DNA from: Chytridium lagenaria
Lineage: Eukaryota; Chytridiomycota; Chytridiomycetes; Chytridiales; Chytridiaceae
DNA: 64,000 bases
NCBI GenBank assembly: GCA_025449115.1
Contig: JAHLKC010000107.1
Coordinates: 62,001 to 126,000 of the forward strand
Direction of reading: 5' to 3'
Below, in pieces: positions 57,885 to 64,000 of the stretch. Position numbers and translations under genes: made by a program. The notes under the pieces are model-generated. The model did no database searches and was not told the origin of the DNA. It worked only from the letters and a program-made list of their open reading frames with translations. Position 1 is the first letter of the stretch. Each line of letters starts with the position of its first letter.

Positions 57885-59392
57885 ATGCTATTCACAAACC
57901 TTCTCGTTGCACTCCCTTTGCTAGCTACATCGGCACTTTCACAAAGTAGCGCTGTCGCCGGTCCTTACACCGACCGCCAACCAAACCACAGCTGGAAACC
58001 GTCGCCTTTGAAGAAGTCATTGACCAGGCATCCGGGAACTCCTCCATAAAAATCACTGCCACTCTCACTGGTCTCACACCCAACTCGCAGCACGGTTTCC
58101 ACATTCACAGCTATGGGGATATCAGCTCACCCCGTGGAGAATTTACGTATGGACATTTCAACCCATTTAGGAAGAACCATACCTGCGATTCCAACACGGG
58201 ACATGCGGGTGACTTTGGAAATGTGGCGACGGATGCGAGTGGTAGCGTAACGGCGGAGTGGATCACCCCGGCTTTGACGTTTAACAGAACTCTGGCAAAT
58301 TCTTAATCGGACGAGGTGTCATGGTGCATGCGGCTACAGATGATGCGTCACAAACGTGAGTTAGACTGCTTTAATATCCTTTACATGTTTTCTTCCACAA
58401 TCAGCTCTATTGTATAACTGAAGTTTTTCAATTTGAACAGCCTGCAGGAAACGCTGGCGGTCGTATAAGTCAAGGTGTAATCGGTTGGTCGGCTGACGAT
58501 TCCGCCGACCCTTCACCTCAAACCCCAACCCGAAGAAGGAGAAGGGCTCTTACCAGTACTACCCCTATCGATGCAATTGCCGTTCTCTCCTCCATCGCAG
58601 GCTCTGGTGTTATCGGAACCATTTATTTCAGGCAGAACGACGGAGCGTCCCCTTTGCTTGTCGCTTACAATGTCTCCGGATTGGCTCCTAACGCTACCGT
58701 TGGCATCAGAATTCTCACTCTTGGGGTGAGCTTTTTTTTTTTATTCAATATCGCCTGATTTCTCATTGAGACATAACCTTCACTCCATCTCCATATTATC
58801 AGGATATAACAAACCCTGCTGGACCCTCGACCGACGCCGCTGCCATCTACCCTGCTACTAACCCTTGCGGCACCAACTTGACGACCAACAGTCTTGGTGT
58901 TACTGCCGACGAGTCAGGTCGTGTTTCGGCTCTGCCGCTCTCTGCTTCTGTCCTTAGCATTCCTGGCCTATCGATTTACCCAGACTCACCCAATTCTATC
59001 CTTGGACGGGGCCTTGCATTGCACTTCGGGGGTTCTGACTGCACTGCGGTAAGTCATATGCCATCACGTCATTACTTTAGTACATTTCAATATATATATT
59101 ATATTTTAATTATTTACTAATTTGACCCGCCTTTTTTTCTTTATAACAGTCGTTGGCTGTCACTTACTTCTTGGCACAGGCCGTTATTGGCATCCGTAAT
59201 GGAACTGTTGCGCCCTCGTTCAACCCTCCTTCCTTGGCTACAACCACCGCATACTTTCCCGCAACTTCCACCGCCGAAACAACATCGCTTGCCTTCACTA
59301 GGAATTCCGGAGCTTTGGCTGGATTTATGCCGTCACTAGTTTCCATTATCATGGGCAGCATGGTGGTCATTGGGGGATACTTTGCTTTTTAG
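57885..59392 (+). CDS. Secreted, probably GPI-anchored Cu/Zn superoxide dismutase with second SOD-like domain
   Basis: Converts superoxide to oxygen and peroxide outside the cell. The signal peptide is NLLVALPLLATSALS after ATG 57885. Exons: 57885-58355, 58441-58725, 58802-59048 and 59150-59392. Domain 1 has HGFHIHSYGDIS (two Cu ligands), HFNPF, GHAGDFGNVATDASG (Zn/Cu His and the Asp) and GRGVMVHAATDD (last Cu His). It therefore looks active. Domain 2 (58600-59200) repeats the SOD strand order (GSGVIGTIYFRQ, ILTLGDITNPAG, SLGVTADESGRV, GRGLALHFGG) but lacks the His ligands at the HxH site. It may serve structure only. The C-terminus is Ser/Thr-rich with a final hydrophobic stretch (LVSIIMGSMVVIGGYFAF) as in GPI-anchored proteins. 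One-base shifts near 58000, 58290 and at the exon 1-2 junction are probably sequence errors. Confidence 0.85.
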
Positions 59393-60323
59393 ATACACCG
59401 CGCGAAAGATTGATTATGAGTTTCTACTCTATCTTCGCTCTTTTTAGTCTGTTTTGCACGCTCCGCTCTTTTTTTTTTTCTTAGTGTTTTTCTTTTTCTT
59501 TACATCCATTAATTCTTGTTGCATTCGGCTTCCATTCCGCTTTGGTCCCTGTTTTCCCCCCTTTTTTTCAGTTTGTCTTCTGCATGTAGTTATTCCCTTT
59601 TCTTTTCCCGCAACCCTATTTGTTGGCTATGGGATAATCTAATGGTTTGGGTTGATGGGAGTGTGAATATATAGCAAAGTCTCCAGCTTTGTGTCTTTTG
59701 ACTAAATTCTATTTATGCAGGGCTTTATGACTTAACGAAATTCTTGAAATAAGTAGGCAGTCGGGAGGGCCCCTTCACGCGTGGAGACAGCGCTCAGTGC
59801 CCAACCAAGCGCTAACCCGAGGGCGCTTTCACGCGGACACCGCGCTTAGTGCCGACCAAGCGGTACGATTGCTTTGCTCTCGCGAACGCCACGTCGTGGG
59901 TACCTCGCAAGCGCCCTGGCGGTATGGACGAGGAGAATCCTTCAATTGACCCCCGTTTGGGAATTATTCGATAGGCAAACTTTTGAACCCAAATAAGTAT
60001 GTAAGCTTTTAACCGTATTTTTGATTTCATGTTTGATATTTAATGGTATAAATCATCCATCGTGTTGTTCTTTTCCCCTTTCGCATTACCTTATGCGAAC
60101 GATACTTTTATTAATTGTGTATATGCGACTGATCTGATCCAAATACTGCTTTTCTCTGTAAAATGCATTTTTTTAATAAAGTTGTAGATCTTTCTTTTTC
60201 CAACCACCGTAAACCCAAAAGAAAAGCCGCTACTATGAAGGGATTTGCAATTGGCTTTCACTCTTCCTCCTCGCTCGCTCATCTTCCATATCTCACTGTT
60301 CCCCTCATAAGACTTGGATCGGT
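59393..60323. other. Intergenic with imperfect GC-rich repeat
   Basis: No supported gene. See the repeat at 59762-59875. Confidence 0.45.
59762..59875. repeat. Imperfect ~55-bp direct repeat, GC-rich
   Basis: Two adjacent units share 'ttcacgcg', 'agcgct/cgcgct', 'agtgcc' and 'accaagcg'. The first runs about 59770-59815, the second about 59826-59870. It is more GC-rich than the flanks. I tested it for a tRNA fold by eye and found none. Confidence 0.6.
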
Positions 60324-62723
60324 ATGCCTGATTGCTTGACTTGGCCAGTCGAGATGGGTGATGGTGGTGAAGTTAGTGGCCGTCGAGATACTTGGCTTGA
60401 GGATAAAGGCATTACGAAGGAAGGATGTGAGTTGGAGAAGATTCGAGTTGATAGGACGGAGGCGAAGATTGGGGACGTGGCGTGTGCGGCTGATGTCAAT
60501 ACCAGTATCGTAGACAATGCCGAGTCTGATTCTTGTCGGGTGAACGCATCCTCCAATGACGCTGATCTAAATGTCACGGTGCAACATAATTCGTCACAAT
60601 CCTTCAAGGCCTTCAACGGTAAGGCGAAAACTATGCCCTCAAAGCGGGCGGCGGTTGGTGCATCGAAGAATGTGGCGGAGATGGGTGTAGGAGATGGAGA
60701 GGCGGTTGTGAAGGTCCCGCTTGAAATTTCGGCTTGGGAGAGGTCTGCGCCTGGATCATCTGTGGGCGCGAGAATGGTGGAGAAAGAAGCTGAGGAAGAG
60801 CATGTGGATGTATATGTAGAGGAAAGAAAGGTGCGATATGCTTTTATTTCTTATTTGAGGGCTTCATCTCATGCTTTTAATATTTATAAAGCCTCAACAG
60901 GTCCTCGGTGAAGACCGTCTTGTATGGGGCTTCGACCATCACGTTGCAACTCTCAAGCGGCCTAATCCTCAACCTGACGACATTCACTCCTCCTCTCTTC
61001 CCTCTATCAACTCAACCACCCATTCCAACACCGTCACTCTTTCTCGTCCTGCACCAATTCAACAACCAACATCCCAATCATCTTACGCTCCTCTACCCTC
61101 TCATCCTCTTTATCGCACCACCTCCACCATCTCCGTCGACAGTGCCACCACAACGCCTCTAATTGCCGACACCTTCACCCCACGCCTCCGACCCCGTTCC
61201 TACCTTAATGCTCTTACTAAGGCCGCTAAAACTGCTCAAGCAGCCATTGCGGCGTCCGCAATGGGGATACCGTCAAATTCTCAATCCAACGGACCACCTC
61301 CGTCAGGTGCTCATGTTCAAGGACGCGCACCAGCCCCGTCCCTCCCTCTAATCAATGAGAACTATAAAATCCCCATACCAATGTCCACCGCCATGCCCAC
61401 CACATCTGCATCAGCATTTGTAGTCAGCACCGTTGGCCGTCCGCCTCCAATTCCCATTTCCAACCAAATCGCGTCTCTTACAAAAGCCCATCTTTTTTTC
61501 AATCTAAAGAAGTCAAACGCTCAAACTCACTCCCACATCTCCCCCAAAGCTCTTCTTCCGCAAGCTCTCATCTTGATTCCGAGGAATCACCCCCATCACC
61601 GAAATCCTCAACCACAACAAGGTCGCCTGCCGCACATAGTTCGTTTCATCCAAAAAAGTCTATCAGAAAGCGTCCTAAAACCCCATTTACGCCAACAACA
61701 CCGCCCATGGTATCTTCAGTACCATCCCACACCCTGCTTGTTCAACCTAGTGCTATACCTCCGCAGGCGGTACACTTGCATGATAACCTTACCTCAAAGA
61801 TCCTTCACGCTGCTGCTACTCCTTTTATCAATGATACCCATCACGATAGTGACTCTGTTGCTCAAGATGGCGTTTCAGGCCAAAATGGTGAAGCTGGTGT
61901 TGCTTTGGGCGGAGGAAGGGCCACTGAGATATCATCTTGGGCAAAGATGAAGGCTTATGGTATGAAACGAAAAGTAGGGCAACGAAAATTGAAAAAGAAG
62001 AAACCAAATATCACTGAGAGACTTGGGGATGTCGAAGAACATGTTGATGTTGGGATACCGAAGCAGCTGGTTTGGAAGTTACTGTACAGGGGAAGGAATT
62101 AGAGGTTGAGGATGAATTGGTCGGACCTCAACCTATTACTCCACCACATGCAGAAGTGTTGGATGAGGTACAAGACATTTCTGTACCATCTTCACCCCCT
62201 TCATCATCACACGACCTCCACAAATCACATAACGTAAAGTCCAAACATTCAGCGACAGCCAAAAACATACATACGCGGCATCGCCGACGCCGTGAAGGGC
62301 CTGACTGGTCACAACAGGAATTACCTTCATCACCGTCTGTCACAACAAAAACCCATATCCTTCTTCTCTTCCATTCACCCACAACGGACTGCACGTGTTA
62401 AACGACGGACATCAGAATCTCCGATTGCGACGACAACGATAACAACGGAGAGTATACCGTCCTTGTTTAAGAATGAAGGACGGACGAGGGTGAGCGTGAG
62501 GACGCCCGGGAAGAGTGTGGCGGAGTTAGAGATGATGGTTGGGATTGGCGGCAGAGCGAAGAAGAAGGACAGAGGATTCTCAGAGGAAGCTACTCTGGGT
62601 GGTTTAGCGATGGTTGGTAAACCTGTTAGTAAGCTTGGGCTTGGGGGCGGTAGAGGAGTATATGGGGTGGCCCGGGTGAGGAGAGGAGACGGAGGATTTA
62701 ATGGAGGTCTTGTGCTTTTTTGA
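60324..62723 (+). CDS. Basic, mostly disordered hypothetical protein
   Basis: Family not recognised. Exon 1 (60324-60830) encodes an acidic/polar N-terminus ending EEEHVDVYVEERK at donor gtgcgata. Exon 2 starts after tcaacag (60901) with VLGEDRLVWGFDHHVATLKR, the most folded-looking part. Long Ser/Thr/Pro-rich stretches follow, with a short helical motif SYLNALTKAAKTAQAAIAAS (about 61200) and a strongly basic segment MKRKVGQRKLKKKKPNI (about 61960-62010) that looks like a nuclear localisation signal. The C-terminus has RTARVKRRTSESPIA and a Gly/Arg-rich end (GGGRGVYGVARVRRGDGGF), stopping at 62723. Frame shifts near 61495, 62070 and 62350 are needed. Possible nuclear protein; inference only. 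Confidence 0.5.
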
Positions 62724-63689
62724 GGTCTTGATGAAATTAATATGTAGTAAGATGCGTGTCAATTCTTTGTATATCTTTAATCCTTCCTGTTTAAATGCTT
62801 TTGCCGTATACAACAGATTTATTATTTTTTTTACACCAAATTCGAGTGTCAAAGTGTCAATTTTGTTCATTTTTTTTTAAGCTATTTATCTTTACATTAT
62901 ACAGGATTTAGTTTTTCCTGTTTATTTCCCCTTCTTTCATTACTGTCGATGATTTTGACATTGTCTCGAGTCTTCACGGAATACTTTTCTGACTATAAGC
63001 GTCGCAAACCAAATTTTTTACCTTTCCCCTCAAGGCGTACAGCGCTTCACGGTAATCATGGTGATGATGTGCCTATACACTATGGTTCATAAGTGGTTAA
63101 AATCTTCACCACGCACATCTTTCGTTCCACTGCACATGCATGCTCACTAAGCCTTTTATTTTACTCTTCCGGTTTGATATTGATAGTTGGCATTGCTGTT
63201 GACAGGTAGGGACTTGGCCCGCAGCAACCGTAAGTATAGTTTTTGTGGATTAGCCCTACATTAGAGACCATTACGATTCACTTAAAAGAAAAAAAGAAGG
63301 CCCTTGCCTTTTCCTTGCATAAAGTGTTATTACATACATAAAATAATTTGCTCGCCAAGTACTCTGATCAGTACTCTCTATTAATACACAAAAAAATATA
63401 CGAGCAAAGTACTCTGATCAGCTCTATTAATACACAAAAAATATAGCATTTGGATAGAAAGGCGCGCCTCAGAACCACTATTTTTTTATGCCTTTCCATA
63501 AAAAAGAAGGGTTTGGAAAGAAAAAGAAGGGACCCCACCTCCTATTTCTCCCGCCTTTCTCATCCATCCAAAACGGTTACCCTTTCAAAATGGTAGTAGA
63601 TTCTTTACCAAATACAACATCAAATAAAACGGTGTTTTTTTTTATGTTACAAGTTATGATGAATTTGGTTTTATTTTATTGCTTGCCTT
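62724..63689. other. Intergenic, no supported gene
   Basis: AT-rich, with short homopolymer runs and the direct repeat listed separately. Confidence 0.45.
63356..63445. repeat. ~42-bp direct repeat
   Basis: The stretch from 'agtactctgatcag' through 'ctctattaatacacaaaaa' occurs at 63358-63400 and again at 63408-63445. The second copy has lost a few bases. Confidence 0.85.
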
Positions 63690-64000
63690 GTTCTTGGTGT
63701 GGTGACATAGACAGGTGTTGCCACAGTCTGAATAACCTGGACGTGAGGTGCGAGGCCATAACGCTCGGGCCAGTCCCGAAGTTCCATGTAGTAGCTCCAG
63801 ATACAGATACTGTAGTAAAATCTAGTAACGAAAAAAAGAGGATGCATATAGTGAGAAATTTAGCAACAAAACAAATACTGCAAAAAAAAAATACATCGAA
63901 ACCAAAACGAAAGGCCGTACCGAAAACGCCAATGACGCTACACCTATCACAATAAGAATCGTCAAAGGGCTCATCCCAAGTGCTGTCTCTAAGTTCTTGA
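63690..64000 (-). CDS. Possible small membrane protein, partial
   Basis: Low support. On the minus strand, from about 63976, ATG gives MSPLTILIVIGVASLAFS, a hydrophobic segment followed by a possible donor gtacggcc. After a T-rich stretch ending ttactag (about 63810) the sequence reads either TTVSVSGATTWNFGTGPS or, in another frame, MELRDWPERYGLAPHVQVI with ATPVYVTTPRTR. The gene may continue beyond the window or below 63690. A plus-strand ORF of 155 codons covers the same bases but is rich in Lys and low-complexity, and I consider it less likely. Confidence 0.25.

Noticed and set aside
59762..59875. Possible tRNA gene
   Set aside because: No cloverleaf with acceptor stem, anticodon loop and T-loop could be drawn.

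Overview
The window looks like nuclear DNA of a zoosporic (chytrid-type) fungus. Genes are split by many very short GT-AG introns, often about 40-60 nt and sometimes with a CTAAC-like branch site. The recognisable proteins are fungal or opisthokont: eIF3 subunit d, a CDC34-type ubiquitin-conjugating enzyme, an F-box/LRR protein, a START lipid-transfer protein, a secreted double-psi-barrel (expansin-like) protein with a chitin-binding-like module, an extracellular Cu/Zn superoxide dismutase and a C2H2 transcription factor. A centrin and a soluble-type adenylyl cyclase point to a flagellated lineage. No rRNA, tRNA or CRISPR was recognised.

Layout. 0-4.7 kb: gene-poor, with a degenerate Ty1/copia Gag remnant (minus), a dispersed 45-bp repeat and one small hypothetical gene. 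4.7-12.4 kb: a TPR-like protein (minus), eIF3d (minus), an unclear minus-strand ORF and CDC34 (plus). 12.8-18.6 kb: a disordered protein with an array of RRPS motifs (plus) and a C2H2 factor with tandem 16-19-residue repeats (minus). 20.5-27.2 kb: a Ser/Thr-rich membrane protein (minus), a START protein (minus), the expansin-like protein (plus) and centrin (plus). 27.5-39 kb: a soluble-type adenylyl cyclase (minus), an AC-rich desert and a long F-box/LRR gene (minus). 39-45 kb: microsatellites, a divergent CK1-like kinase (plus) and several minisatellites. 45.4-53.4 kb: three paralogous multi-pass membrane protein genes of an unrecognised family, one apparently decayed. 54-57.3 kb: a Cys-rich protein with a conserved globular C-terminus. 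57.9-59.4 kb: SOD. 60.3-62.7 kb: a basic disordered protein.

A caution for every gene model: clearly conserved genes (eIF3d, CDC34, START, zinc finger, SOD) are interrupted by single-base shifts that no intron explains. In eIF3d two opposite shifts cancel within about 95 bp. The simplest reading is uncorrected indel error in the assembly, so a frameshift alone should not be read as pseudogenisation here. Coordinates of multi-exon genes are given as whole spans; exon edges I could place are in the text.

The part most likely to hold something undescribed is the three-gene membrane-protein cluster. Conserved intron positions and conserved C-terminal membrane motifs tie the copies together, while the soluble linker has diverged and, in one copy, carries an internal 111-bp tandem duplication.
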